From an uncultured Chitinophaga sp. (lineage in GTDB: Bacteria; Bacteroidota; Bacteroidia; Chitinophagales; Chitinophagaceae), in NCBI RefSeq assembly GCF_946479755.1, contig NZ_CAMLHC010000003.1:62001-126000 (forward strand): a stretch of 64,000 nucleotides of DNA. The letters are read 5' to 3'. Below, piece by piece: positions 26,870 through 36,131 of this stretch. Numbering within the stretch: position 1 is the stretch's first letter; each line of letters starts with the position of its first letter. A model generated the notes under the pieces. That model saw only the letters and a program-made list of their open reading frames with translations, had not been told where the DNA came from and searched no databases. A program made the translations under genes and the position numbers.

Positions 26870-27635
26870 ATGGATGCACGATCAGGCTGGCGCCGGGGAT
26901 GTCTTTTTCATTTACGCCGCCATGTAGCAATACGGTGTATGCTTTACCGGCTTCCAGCTGCAGGCCGGAGAGGGCAGGGATATTGAGTGCCTGCCCGTTG
27001 GCGCTGACGTTGAGAGATATCGTACCCGCGTCTACGTTAGTGAACGGCCCCAGTTCATAAGCAGCGCCTGACAGGTTGCCCCCGCCGGCGCTGCCGTAAT
27101 TCACCTTTTCAAACCAGACTTTCCCGATACCCTGCTGTTGCAATGTTACCCGTACTTCGCCGGTGCCGGCCGCAAAGTGGAGGAAGCGCAGTTTAGCCTT
27201 GCCGGCGGGCGCTTTGCTCAGGTCATCATAAAACAATACCAGCGTGTCTTTGCTGCGGTCATTCTTTTTCGCTGCCGCGATCACGGTATGGTAGTAGCCG
27301 GCAACAGGACCGTTGGGGCCGCCCGTTTCCGTATAGGCGGCGCTGTTGCCAAACTGGCGTGAGGCCTTGTAGCTGGTCCCGCTCCCTTCCGTAAAATTGA
27401 TCTGTACATTTCCAAAGGTGGTGGGCAGATAGGGGGAGGCCTGGTTGACCGCCACTGCTGTGGTGGTGACCTGTTGGGTGAAGGTCCAGAATTGTATGCC
27501 GGTGGCTGCCGGCCGGGCGTTGACAAAGCTGATATAGGCGCTGAGCGGCGGCCTGTCGGCGGCGTTTACATCGAGGTAGTCGCTTTTAGTGCATGCGCTG
27601 AGCGCCAGCAGTATAAAGGGGGAGTATCTTTTCAT
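26868..27635 (-). CDS. DUF4397 domain lipoprotein
   Basis: 255 residues with lipobox cysteine C15 (ALSAC). The mature protein begins with YISFVNARPAATGIQFWTF and later has AKLRFLHFAAGTGEVRVTL, the repeated ...R..H.....V.V pattern of DUF4397 beta-sandwich domains. It ends in a YTVLLHGGVNEKD strand. These are surface or periplasmic lipoproteins of unknown role. It is the last gene of a tight minus-strand operon: 12 bases after a TonB receptor, which in turn follows a di-haem peroxidase. Confidence 0.82.
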   Translation of the reverse strand: MKRYSPFILLALSACTKSDYLDVNAADRPPLSAYISFVNARPAATGIQFWTFTQQVTTTAVAVNQASPYLPTTFGNVQINFTEGSGTSYKASRQFGNSAAYTETGGPNGPVAGYYHTVIAAAKKNDRSKDTLVLFYDDLSKAPAGKAKLRFLHFAAGTGEVRVTLQQQGIGKVWFEKVNYGSAGGGNLSGAAYELGPFTNVDAGTISLNVSANGQALNIPALSGLQLEAGKAYTVLLHGGVNEKDIPGASLIVHP

Positions 27636-27647
27636 ATAATGATGATT

Positions 27648-30197
27648 TTAAAATTTGCCGGCGAGCCGCACGAAAGGCTGTATGCCGGCGTTACCGTTTT
27701 GTATGCCTACGATGGTAGGGTTGCGGAGGCCTGAAATGGCCTGGTCGGTATAATCTCCCAGCACATTGAACACATTATTGACGCCGAGCGTCACCTGGAT
27801 GGCTTTGCTGATATGGTATCCGGCGGAGAGGTCTGTGACCCAGATGGGTTTCAGCTCCTGGAAGTAATAGTCCGGTTTGGGAAAGGTGGCGTTTTGCGCG
27901 GTGGCGGTAGTCACCGACCCAAAGTACACGGTGCGCAGCAGCAGCGACCACCGCGGCGTTGTCCAGCTGCCCTGCAGGGTAATTTTCTGTCCGGGGATGT
28001 TGGTCGTTACCCTCGCTCTTTCCGCTTCGCTGAAGATCACGTACTGATATTCTTCCAGTCCTTTCGGGGTGTTGATATGTGTTACTTCATTCTTCACAAA
28101 ATTACCGCCTGCCAGCAGCTGTATTTGCCCGTTTTCCAGCGGGATGCGGTAGCTGGCTGTTATTTCTATGCCCCGGGTGCGGGTGCTGAATGCATTGTAA
28201 AAGAACTTCGCCTGTGTGGTGCCGGTTTGCAGCAGGAGGGCGCGTACGTCTGCTGGCAGGTGGGTGTCGGCGGCGGAGAAGTTACCGGTATTGCCTACAC
28301 GGTTTTTGATGTCCACGTAATAGGCGTCGGCGGTAATTTCAGCGTTGGGCGCCGGCTGGGAGGTGATGCCGGCGGTATAGCCGGTGGAGCGTTCCGGTGT
28401 AAGCGAGGGGATGCCCAGCGCACGGGTAGCGGCGCTTTTGTTGGACGCCGTCACCAGGTCCACTGCGCGGCCCTGCTGGAAAGTGGTGGATGTTTCCGTG
28501 TAATAGAACTGCGCCAGGTCGGGCGCGCGGAAACCGGTGTTAGTGGAGGCGCGGATGCTTAGCCATGGTGCGAAGCTATAGCGTGAAGCTACTTTGCCGG
28601 TGGTTACATTGCCGAAGTCAGAGAAGTTCTCCGCCCGAACGGCAGCGGAGATGAGCCACTGACGGGTGATTTTTGCTTCCACGTCTGCATAGGCCGCTAC
28701 GATGGAGCGACTGACATTCACTTCATTGACAGGCCGGAAGCCGGCATGGATCTGTGATCCGGGAGAAAGACCGTTGAGTGCCAGCCAGCCGGCATCGGAG
28801 AGGTAAGGTACGCCGGCGGCGCTGGTATCTACACGGTAGATGGGCCGCAGGTCTCCTTTGATATAAGAAGCTTCTTCACCGGCGATGATCTGGTAGGTCT
28901 CCGTGCGGTATTGCGCACCGAACGCGATACTGAGCCCGTGAAGGGCCTGTTTGAAGTAGCGGCTGATATCCAGGCTGGCGGTGTTCTGCACGCCGTTGTA
29001 TTTGCCGGCGTCGAAAGTGGTGGGGCTTTTAGCGCCCAGGCTTGCATTCAGTGAGTTGCTGATGACATTGCTGAAATCGTTTTTTCCGTATACGTTGGAC
29101 AGATCGATCTTCCACTGGTTGACCGTCGTTTTCACGCCGATGGCGATGGACTTGTCGGTGATGCCGTTGTCCATGGCGGGCAGGAAGCCGTCGGGGTACA
29201 GGGTGGTATTGTTGCGTTCTGTCCAGCCGGGGAGGCGGTATACCGCGGTGAACTGCGAGTTGCGGCGACTGATACCGCCGAAGGCATATATTTCCGTCTC
29301 TTCTCTAACGGGGATGGCTGTATTAAAAAACAGCAGTGCGTCTTTCGCTTTGTTGGAACCGGGGCTTCGCTGGTCGAAGTGGTGGCGGTTGATGCCGCGG
29401 CTTTCCAGGATGGCGTCGTCGATGGCTTTGGTATAGATGGCGTCGTAGCCCCTGGTGTTGGCGCCACCGCCGTAAACGGGCCCGATGTACAGGCCCGCGT
29501 CATCGTGGCCGGACGGCAGGGCGATGGCCTGCGTGGCAAATTCGGCGGTCACGTTGAAGAAACCGCCTGCTTGTCCTACCCGCGTGCCGTAGTTGATACC
29601 GGTGCGGGTGATGACGCCGTCGCCTCTGCGTCGTGTGCTGGCCGTGGTATTCACAAGGATATGGTTTGTTTGTTTTTTCAGGACGATGTTGATTACGCCG
29701 GCGATGGCGTCGGAGCCGTATTGTGCGGCGGCGCCGTCGCGCAGTATTTCAACACGGTCGATGGCGCTGACCGGAATGGTATTGAGGTCGTAACCGGTGG
29801 CGCCGTTGCCGAGGCCGCCCCAGTTGATATTGGCGCTTTTGTGACGGCGTTTGCCGTTGACCAGCACCAGCAACTGATCTACGCCCAGTCCGCGCAGCTG
29901 TGCGAGGTTAAGGGCAGAGCCGGCGTCGCCGGCATTGCTGCCGTTGACGGAGTGAAAAGAAGGAGAGATGTATTGCAGCAGTTGTGTGATGCTGGTCTGT
30001 GGCGCGGATTCCTGTAGTGTTTTGATATCGATGATATCTACCGGTACGGGGGAGTTCAGTTTGGTACGGTCGGCGCTGCGGGAGCCGACGATCTGTATTT
30101 CTCCCAGCTGCCGGGTGGTGTCGGTCAGGTGTTTTTCCTGTGCGGACAGGCTGTGAAACAGCAACGGGGCGGTGACAGTGAGTATAATTTTTTTCAT
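27648..30197 (-). CDS. TonB-dependent outer membrane receptor
   Basis: 849 residues. A short signal peptide is followed by LGEIQIVGSRSADRTKLNSP (TonB box and plug entry), the plug motifs LNLAQLRGLGVDQLLVLVNGKRRH and VEILRDGAAAQYGSDAIAGVINI, and a long barrel ending in VRLAGKF. The highly conserved plug resembles large receptors often annotated as iron-complex or small-molecule transporters; no ligand can be named. It is coupled to the upstream peroxidase (17-base gap) and the downstream DUF4397 lipoprotein (12-base gap). Confidence 0.92.
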   Translation of the reverse strand: MKKIILTVTAPLLFHSLSAQEKHLTDTTRQLGEIQIVGSRSADRTKLNSPVPVDIIDIKTLQESAPQTSITQLLQYISPSFHSVNGSNAGDAGSALNLAQLRGLGVDQLLVLVNGKRRHKSANINWGGLGNGATGYDLNTIPVSAIDRVEILRDGAAAQYGSDAIAGVINIVLKKQTNHILVNTTASTRRRGDGVITRTGINYGTRVGQAGGFFNVTAEFATQAIALPSGHDDAGLYIGPVYGGGANTRGYDAIYTKAIDDAILESRGINRHHFDQRSPGSNKAKDALLFFNTAIPVREETEIYAFGGISRRNSQFTAVYRLPGWTERNNTTLYPDGFLPAMDNGITDKSIAIGVKTTVNQWKIDLSNVYGKNDFSNVISNSLNASLGAKSPTTFDAGKYNGVQNTASLDISRYFKQALHGLSIAFGAQYRTETYQIIAGEEASYIKGDLRPIYRVDTSAAGVPYLSDAGWLALNGLSPGSQIHAGFRPVNEVNVSRSIVAAYADVEAKITRQWLISAAVRAENFSDFGNVTTGKVASRYSFAPWLSIRASTNTGFRAPDLAQFYYTETSTTFQQGRAVDLVTASNKSAATRALGIPSLTPERSTGYTAGITSQPAPNAEITADAYYVDIKNRVGNTGNFSAADTHLPADVRALLLQTGTTQAKFFYNAFSTRTRGIEITASYRIPLENGQIQLLAGGNFVKNEVTHINTPKGLEEYQYVIFSEAERARVTTNIPGQKITLQGSWTTPRWSLLLRTVYFGSVTTATAQNATFPKPDYYFQELKPIWVTDLSAGYHISKAIQVTLGVNNVFNVLGDYTDQAISGLRNPTIVGIQNGNAGIQPFVRLAGKF

Positions 30198-30214
30198 GCG
30201 TTGGTTGATGATCG

Positions 30215-31159
30215 TTAAGGGCGGTGAGTAAATCGGTCGTCGGTGAGGGCTACCAGGAAAGCTTCCAGGTCCTGTATCTCCCGTTCGCTCAGGTTCAGCG
30301 GCTTGCTCAGGGAGAGGTCCCTGCCTACGCCATCCGGCACTACAGCGTTAGGGTTATTGTAGTAGACAATCACTTCCCGCAGCGTGCGGAACATACCGTT
30401 ATGCATATACGGAGCGGTAACGGCCACGTTGCGCAGTCCGGGTACTTTGAAAAAGCCTTTGTAGTGTTCGTCTTTGGTGATATCGTAGCGGCCGGCGTCG
30501 TTCAGGGTGGTACCGTTGTACAGCCCGATGTTTTTGAAGCGGTCGGCCGTAAAGTCTTCCCCGGAGTGGCAGTTGTTGCAGTTGGCTTTGCCGATGAACA
30601 GTATCCTGCCGCGTTTAGCCGGTTCCGTGAGGGCGTTGTCATCGCCGGCGATGAAGCGGTCATACGGGCTGTTGGCCGTTTCGAGTGTTTTCTCATAGGC
30701 GGCCAGCGCCTGTGTGATATTGACGGCGGTTGCCGGGCTGTTGAACACCTGCTGGAACAGTTGCCGGTAGCGCTGACTGGCGTTGAGCCGTTGTACGGCT
30801 TCTTCAATGGGCAGTCCCATTTCATCGGGATTGATGATAGGTTGGAGCGCTTGTGCTTCCAGGGTGGCGGCGCGGCCGTCCCAGAAATAGTTGGGCCGTC
30901 CGGAGAGGTTGGTGATGCCCGGCGTATTCCTTTTGGTGGGCGTGCGATGGATGCCGAGGCTGAGGGCCGCGGTATCGGCAAAGCCATGCTGTGGCTGGTG
31001 GCAGGAGGCGCAACTGATGCTGTTGTCTTTCGACAGCAGGGTTTCAAAAAACAGTTGTTCTCCCAGCTGTGCTTTGGTGGGAGGGTCGCCACTGCGGAAC
31101 CCCGCAAGGATCATGCACAGGCATATTATGCCCGTTAAAATGAAGACCATTTTTGTCAT
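30215..31159 (-). CDS. Di-haem cytochrome c peroxidase (MauG/CCP family)
   Basis: 314 residues with an N-terminal signal sequence. Two c-type haem sites are present, CASCH (C50, C53, H54) and CNNCH (C194, C197, H198). The FWDGRAATLEAQALQPI stretch and KVPGLRNVAVTAPYMHNG, which supplies distal ligands, are the family hallmarks. It should reduce hydrogen peroxide, or carry out MauG-like oxidation, in the periplasm. It is the first gene of the tight peroxidase-receptor-lipoprotein operon, which suggests that the receptor ligand needs or tolerates oxidative chemistry. Confidence 0.92.
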   Translation of the reverse strand: MTKMVFILTGIICLCMILAGFRSGDPPTKAQLGEQLFFETLLSKDNSISCASCHQPQHGFADTAALSLGIHRTPTKRNTPGITNLSGRPNYFWDGRAATLEAQALQPIINPDEMGLPIEEAVQRLNASQRYRQLFQQVFNSPATAVNITQALAAYEKTLETANSPYDRFIAGDDNALTEPAKRGRILFIGKANCNNCHSGEDFTADRFKNIGLYNGTTLNDAGRYDITKDEHYKGFFKVPGLRNVAVTAPYMHNGMFRTLREVIVYYNNPNAVVPDGVGRDLSLSKPLNLSEREIQDLEAFLVALTDDRFTHRP

Positions 31160-31303
31160 GGAGTGATGTCGGTATTTGGTAGTTACTGAGCGCTGTTCGG
31201 TTTCCGGGCTGTAAACGGAGGGTTGATGATAATGCGCGGTGGCTGCAGGGCAGCTAAGGCAGGTGGTGGTGCGCTGCGCAGATGGCTGATATTTGGCATT
31301 CCC

Positions 31304-31333
31304 GGGAGAGCGGGCGATAGTGCCTGCTCTCCC
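31304..31333. other. Strong intergenic hairpin between YceI and peroxidase genes
   Basis: GGGAGAGC (31304-31311) pairs perfectly with GCTCTCCC (31326-31333), and an inner GGC/GCC extends the stem across one mismatch. On the minus strand no T run follows, so it is more likely an RNA-stability or processing element than an intrinsic terminator. Confidence 0.5.
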
Positions 31334-31375
31334 CAGGAATTATGATGGGGGTAAGTAGTAATGGATGGCGGGTGA

Positions 31376-32020
31376 TTATTGTGCGTTGGCTACCAGTTCC
31401 ACGGCGAGGTCAAATTCGTCGTAGATGGCCTTGTCGCCAATACCTTCAAAGAAGCTTTTGGAACCGTAGCGGATGTTGTATTTGGTACGGTCCACTTTAA
31501 TATCCGCTTTGGCAGAGATCTGTTTGCCTGCAACAGTCACGGTGGCAGGGAAAGTGATCGGGTGGGTGATGCCTTTGATGGTCAGGTTGCCGGTGATATC
31601 ATATTTACCACTGCCTTTAGGTGTTACCTGGGTGATCACAAAGTTGGCAGACGGGTGTTTTTCCACGCCGAAGAAGTCTTCGCTTTTCAGGTGGCCCACC
31701 AGTTTGGCGTTACCATCCGCATCTTTGATGTCGGTCACCGCGATGCTGCGGGTGTCCAGGGAGAAGCTGCCGCCTTTCAGTACGTTGTTTTCGATATCCA
31801 GTTTACCGTCGGAAACATTAATGGTGCCGCTATGCTGACCGGTTACTTTTTTGCCTACCCAGTTCAGTTTGCTCTGGGATTTATCTACCTGGTAGGTAGT
31901 CGCTTTTTTAGTGTTGGTGACAGCTTTTGCAGGTTTGTTGTTGCCGGCAGTTGCAGGAGCGGTTAAAGACATCAGTATGATGGCACTTCCCATGAATACC
32001 AGGGATACTAATCGTTGCAT
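31376..32020 (-). CDS. YceI family periplasmic protein
   Basis: 214 residues with a signal peptide. The lipocalin-like YceI domain begins at YQVDKSQSKLNWVGKKVTGQHSGTI and contains FSLDTRSIAVTDIKD, HLKSEDFFGVEKHPSANFVI and the GNLTIKGITHPITFPA strand, all standard. YceI proteins bind isoprenoids such as polyprenyl chains. It lies between a thioredoxin-like gene (81-base gap) and the peroxidase operon on the same strand, a frequent Bacteroidota neighbourhood for envelope redox functions. Confidence 0.93.
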   Translation of the reverse strand: MQRLVSLVFMGSAIILMSLTAPATAGNNKPAKAVTNTKKATTYQVDKSQSKLNWVGKKVTGQHSGTINVSDGKLDIENNVLKGGSFSLDTRSIAVTDIKDADGNAKLVGHLKSEDFFGVEKHPSANFVITQVTPKGSGKYDITGNLTIKGITHPITFPATVTVAGKQISAKADIKVDRTKYNIRYGSKSFFEGIGDKAIYDEFDLAVELVANAQ

Positions 32021-32101
32021 ATGAGTGTGTGTTTAAAAATTTGCTGCAAAGTAGGTTGAATTGCGGAGAAGCATTTGCGCAAAGCGGAAAAAAAACGTTA
32101 A

Positions 32102-33355
32102 TTATTTTTCCGCGATCAGGGCGTCCAGGTCTTTGGTCCATTTGGCCACATAGTCCTGGTAATACTGACCGGTGATTTCTCCCGTATACCCGGTATGTAT
32201 CTGTCTTACTTCGCCTTTACGGTCTATCAGGATGGTAGTGGGAAATGCCATCATGCGGTTGAGCGCCGGTAGTTTCTCTGACGCCACTTTCTTATCAGCA
32301 ATGCCACCAAAAAGAATATCATATTGTATGTTGTATTTTTCTTTGAGTTTACCCAACGTATAGCGGGCATATTCCAGGTCATCTTTCTGTTCAAAACCAA
32401 TCGCGATCGCTTCTACGCCCTTGTCTTTGTTTTTGTTGAACCAGGGGGAGAGGAAGGCGGTCTGGTCTGTACAGTTGGGACACCAGGTGCCGATGATTTC
32501 CACGATCACCACTTTGCCTTTGTATTTTTCATCGCTGAGGGAGACTGTTTTACCGTTCAGGTCAGGCAGGGAGAAGTCCAGTTTTTTGTAGCCTTCTTTC
32601 AGAAAGGTGAGGGCGTATGGGTCCGGCAGTTCTGCGGCGGCGTTTTTGCTGCCGTCAAATTTGATGTTGTTGTAGATCCCGAGGCTGAGTTCTCCTGTCA
32701 GGGATTTGTCATCATTGATTTTCCCTTTGATGTAGATGGGGCTGGGGCCGGTGAAGCCGGACAGTTCAAATTCATCGCCGTGGACGGTGCCTTCCAGTTC
32801 GCGGCTGTCGCCCACTACCGACATAATGACGCCGGTGAGTTTGTTGCCCTGTTGTTTCAGCAGGCCTACGCGGTTGGGCGTGGGTTCTTTGCTGTAGATG
32901 GTGAGGTCCCATTTACCGCTGATATCATGTTGCGGGGCCGCTTCTGTGCCGGGGGGCGCAAAGCGGTAGCTGTGGCCGTATTCAGCGGAGAAGGGGAGTG
33001 CGTTGCCGCGGAAGTTGGGCACCAGGCTGCGGTATTCGCCGGTAATTTTACCGTCGTCTTCTATTTTAGCGACGAGTGCGGCGTCGTAGGTGTTCATTTT
33101 GATGAAGAGGGAGTCGGCGCCGATGCGTTGTACGTGAAAGTCATCGCGGCGGGTGCCGTTGAGCAGTGTAAACACCGCGTGTGCCGGGTCTTTGCCTTTC
33201 AGTTCAAAATTAAAGGGCACCTGTGCTTCGTTGAGGGTAAAGACGCCCCGCCAGATACCTTCACGGACAAAGGGTTTGTCGGGTGTGGCGGCGGCGCTGC
33301 CCAGCAGGGTGGCGGATAGCAGGCCGGTGAGGAAAAGTGACTTATGTGTTTTCAT
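32102..33355 (-). CDS. Secreted TlpA-type thioredoxin-like protein
   Basis: 417 residues with a signal peptide. An N-terminal beta-rich region (about 30-250) is followed by an AhpC/TlpA thioredoxin domain whose active site is WCPNC (C292, C295). The DLNGKTVSLSDEKYKGKVVIVEIIGT entry and the AFPTTILIDRKGEVRQIHTG cis-proline region are typical. It acts in periplasmic thiol redox, perhaps haem-protein maturation or oxidative repair. The start MKTHKS at 33355 is preferred; the frame stays open to 33487 but without signal-peptide logic. Confidence 0.88.
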   Translation of the reverse strand: MKTHKSLFLTGLLSATLLGSAAATPDKPFVREGIWRGVFTLNEAQVPFNFELKGKDPAHAVFTLLNGTRRDDFHVQRIGADSLFIKMNTYDAALVAKIEDDGKITGEYRSLVPNFRGNALPFSAEYGHSYRFAPPGTEAAPQHDISGKWDLTIYSKEPTPNRVGLLKQQGNKLTGVIMSVVGDSRELEGTVHGDEFELSGFTGPSPIYIKGKINDDKSLTGELSLGIYNNIKFDGSKNAAAELPDPYALTFLKEGYKKLDFSLPDLNGKTVSLSDEKYKGKVVIVEIIGTWCPNCTDQTAFLSPWFNKNKDKGVEAIAIGFEQKDDLEYARYTLGKLKEKYNIQYDILFGGIADKKVASEKLPALNRMMAFPTTILIDRKGEVRQIHTGYTGEITGQYYQDYVAKWTKDLDALIAEK

Positions 33356-33901
33356 GGTTTTATTTTTTGGTTGGATAAACGGTGTGTGAAGTGCACAGGG
33401 GAACGCTGTGCCCGGGGATAGGCCCGGAGCGCGGTACGCATGGAGATACCTGCCACTGACGGAAGTCCCACAGCGGTTCCTGTACATGACGACTACGCGG
33501 GACCACCGTAACGCCTACACGCTACAGGAGCCAGGCGGTCATCGCCCGAAGGGTAAAAAATGAAAAAGAAAAACAATGAAAAGTACCAAAGGACGTAACA
33601 GGAGAGCACATCAGCAGATGTCTGTATCTCTGGTCCCTATAAACAGTGAGGGCAACATCGTAAGAAGTAAACTGGTTGTTTCATGCTAATTATTTTATAG
33701 CTCCGCAAATAGATGGTGGTGGTATAAACTAATTAACGGTGGGCTTAATTAGGTGTGATGGAGCAAAGATAGGAGGGGGTGATTATATTTCCAAATAAAA
33801 GTCTATAAATTTTGTAGACTATTTCTGTTTTCAGGCGTACATCCGCAGCCCTGCTATCTTTCATTAATATGACCTACCTTTGCGTTTTAAAATAACCTGT
33901 T
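33356..33901. other. 546-base intergenic region
   Basis: Divergent promoters of the thioredoxin-like and radical SAM genes should lie here. The half near 33400-33540 is GC-rich with several short complementary stretches. The half near 33680-33840 is AT-rich. No gene, known riboswitch or repeat could be supported apart from the -7 element at 33875. Confidence 0.5.
33875..33882 (+). promoter_or_regulatory. Bacteroidota -7 promoter element
   Basis: TACCTTTG matches TAnnTTTG and lies 19 bases before the TTG start at 33902, so the transcript probably has a very short leader. Confidence 0.5.
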
Positions 33902-36103
33902 TTGAGTCATTCTGTTTTTTTAATAACACCGCCATTTACACAGCTGAACACGCCATATCCGGCCACAGCCTACCTGAAGGGGTTCCTGAACACCAAAGGG
34001 ATCAGTGCTTTTCAGGCTGACCTGGGTATTGAAGTCACGCTGGCTTTATTTTCAAAACAGGGTTTACAGCAGTTGTTTGACAGCATCAAAGCGGAGCCGC
34101 CGGCGGAGCTTTCGGAGAACGTGGCCCGGATCATCGCGCTGCAGGACGACTATGTGAGCACGATCGACGCGGTGATGTTGTTTTTGCAGGGCAGGAACCC
34201 TACGCTGGCGCATCAGATCAGCAAACGCGATTTTCTGCCGGAAGCGTCCCGGTTCGCCCAGCTGGACGATCTGCACTGGGCTTTCGGTTCCATGGGCACA
34301 CAGGACAGGGCCAAACACCTGGCCACCATGTACCTGGAGGACCTGTCGGACCTCATCATGGAATGTGTGGACCCGCACTTTGGCTTCAGCCGCTATGCCG
34401 AAAAACTAAGCCGTTCCGCCAACAGTTTCGATGAACTGTATGACGCCCTTCACGAAGGGTATACTTATATAGACCACATCCTGACAGACCTGCTGGCCGC
34501 CCGGATGGAAGCGGTACAACCCTCACTGGTGGCCATTTCTGTTCCTTTTCCGGGTAACCTGTACGCCGCTTTCCGCTGCGGACAGTGGATCAAAACCCAT
34601 TATCCGGAAGTGAAAATAGCCATGGGCGGTGGTTTCCCCAATACAGAGCTGCGCTCGCTCAGCGACCCGAGAGTGTTTGAATTCATCGACTTCATCACTC
34701 TTGACGACGGCGAAGCGCCCATGGAGAACCTGTTTCAATACCTCCAGGGGCAGAAAAACATCGAAGAACTGAAACGTACCTTCCTGTTGCAGGACGGTGC
34801 GGTGACTTATATCAACAACGCCTCCTGCCACGATTACAAACAGAGCCAGGTGGGTACGCCTGACTACAGCGATCTGCTGCTGGACCAGTACGTGTCGGCC
34901 ATTGAGGTGGTGAACCCCATGCACAGCCTCTGGAGCGACGGGCGCTGGAACAAGCTGACCATGGCTCATGGTTGCTACTGGGGCAAATGCACTTTCTGCG
35001 ATATCTCGCTGGACTATATACGCGTGTATGAACCGATAGCCGCTTCCATGCTGTGTGACCGGATGGAGACCATCATAGCGCAGACGGGCCAGAACGGTTT
35101 CCACTTTGTGGACGAAGCCGCGCCGCCCGCGCTGATGCGGGCATTGGCGCTGGAGATCATCCGGCGTAAGCTGACCGTCACCTGGTGGACCAATATCCGC
35201 TTTGAAAAAAGTTTCACGCGGGACCTCTGCCTGCTGCTCAAAGCGTCTGGCTGCATCGCCGTGTCCGGGGGGCTGGAAGTGGCGTCTGACCGCTTGCTGG
35301 GCCTTATCCAGAAGGGGATCACCGTAGCGCAGGTAGCGCGGGTGAACCGTCATTTTACCGAAGCGGGCATCATGGTGCATGCGTACCTGATGTATGGCTT
35401 CCCTACGCAGACGGCACAGGAGACCATCGATTCGCTGGAAATGGTGCGGCAGATGTTTGCCGCAGGTATTTTACAGTCCGCCTTCTGGCATCAGTTTACC
35501 ATGACGGCCCACAGCCCGGTAGGGCTGGACCCGGCGAAGTACAGCGTGCAGAAAGAGAGCGAGGCGATCGGTACTTTCGCCAACAACGATATTATGCATG
35601 TTGACCCCACCGGGGCGGACCATGAAAGTTTCAGCTATGGCCTGAAGAAGTCGTTGCTCAACTTCATGCATGGCGCCTGCCTGGATTATCCGTTGCAGAA
35701 ATGGTTTGAGTTCAAGGTGCCCAAGACCAGTGTGGCGCCGGATTTCATCACCAAAGCGCTGACAGAAGAGGAGGCAGGGACGATCAAGCCTACCAGCAAG
35801 GTGGTATACCTGGGCAAACAGCCGTCGATGGAAGTGATCACCAAATCCAAGAAGGGCAGCACCTGGGAAGTGGCTTCCTTCACGTTTCATAATAAAAAAG
35901 AGAAGATGAATATCAGCGTGCCGCCACCACAGGGCGAGTGGCTGGCGGGGCTGCTGTCGCAGGTAGCGGTGGCTAACCCTAAAACCTATACGTTGCAGGA
36001 GATCAAAGACAGCTATGAAGCGGCCGGCCTGGAAGATTTTGAACTTTTCTGGGATAACAAGCCGGTGAATACGTTGTATAGATCGGGGTTGTTGAAATTG
36101 TAG
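33902..36103 (+). CDS. B12-binding radical SAM protein (TTG start)
   Basis: 733 residues. An N-terminal cobalamin-binding-like Rossmann region (SVFLITPPFTQLNTPYPATAYLKGFL, then VKIAMGGGFPNTEL) leads to a radical SAM domain whose cluster cysteines are C358, C363 and C366 (HGCYWGKCTFC, a C-x4-C-x2-C pattern). SGGLEVASDRLLGLIQKG and VHAYLMYGFPTQT are the usual barrel strands. It probably performs a methylation or rearrangement on an unknown metabolite. The TTG start follows from an in-frame TAA at 33893 and the need for the first strand; the next methionine lies far inside. The luciferase-like gene follows after 28 bases. Confidence 0.87.
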   Translation: MSHSVFLITPPFTQLNTPYPATAYLKGFLNTKGISAFQADLGIEVTLALFSKQGLQQLFDSIKAEPPAELSENVARIIALQDDYVSTIDAVMLFLQGRNPTLAHQISKRDFLPEASRFAQLDDLHWAFGSMGTQDRAKHLATMYLEDLSDLIMECVDPHFGFSRYAEKLSRSANSFDELYDALHEGYTYIDHILTDLLAARMEAVQPSLVAISVPFPGNLYAAFRCGQWIKTHYPEVKIAMGGGFPNTELRSLSDPRVFEFIDFITLDDGEAPMENLFQYLQGQKNIEELKRTFLLQDGAVTYINNASCHDYKQSQVGTPDYSDLLLDQYVSAIEVVNPMHSLWSDGRWNKLTMAHGCYWGKCTFCDISLDYIRVYEPIAASMLCDRMETIIAQTGQNGFHFVDEAAPPALMRALALEIIRRKLTVTWWTNIRFEKSFTRDLCLLLKASGCIAVSGGLEVASDRLLGLIQKGITVAQVARVNRHFTEAGIMVHAYLMYGFPTQTAQETIDSLEMVRQMFAAGILQSAFWHQFTMTAHSPVGLDPAKYSVQKESEAIGTFANNDIMHVDPTGADHESFSYGLKKSLLNFMHGACLDYPLQKWFEFKVPKTSVAPDFITKALTEEEAGTIKPTSKVVYLGKQPSMEVITKSKKGSTWEVASFTFHNKKEKMNISVPPPQGEWLAGLLSQVAVANPKTYTLQEIKDSYEAAGLEDFELFWDNKPVNTLYRSGLLKL

Positions 36104-36131
36104 GGCGCTTTTTTACACATAAAGGAATGGT

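Noticed and set aside
33441..33470. Sequence resembling a cobalamin-riboswitch B12 box (GGAGATACCTGCC) near a GCCACTG-like string, upstream of a B12-binding radical SAM gene
   Set aside because: The conserved elements are in the wrong order for the riboswitch, the box is imperfect and no surrounding aptamer stems could be built. A covariance-model search would decide.
32102..33487. Longer form of the thioredoxin-like protein starting at 33487
   Set aside because: The added 44 residues lack a signal peptide and would bury the evident one at MKTHKSLFL.
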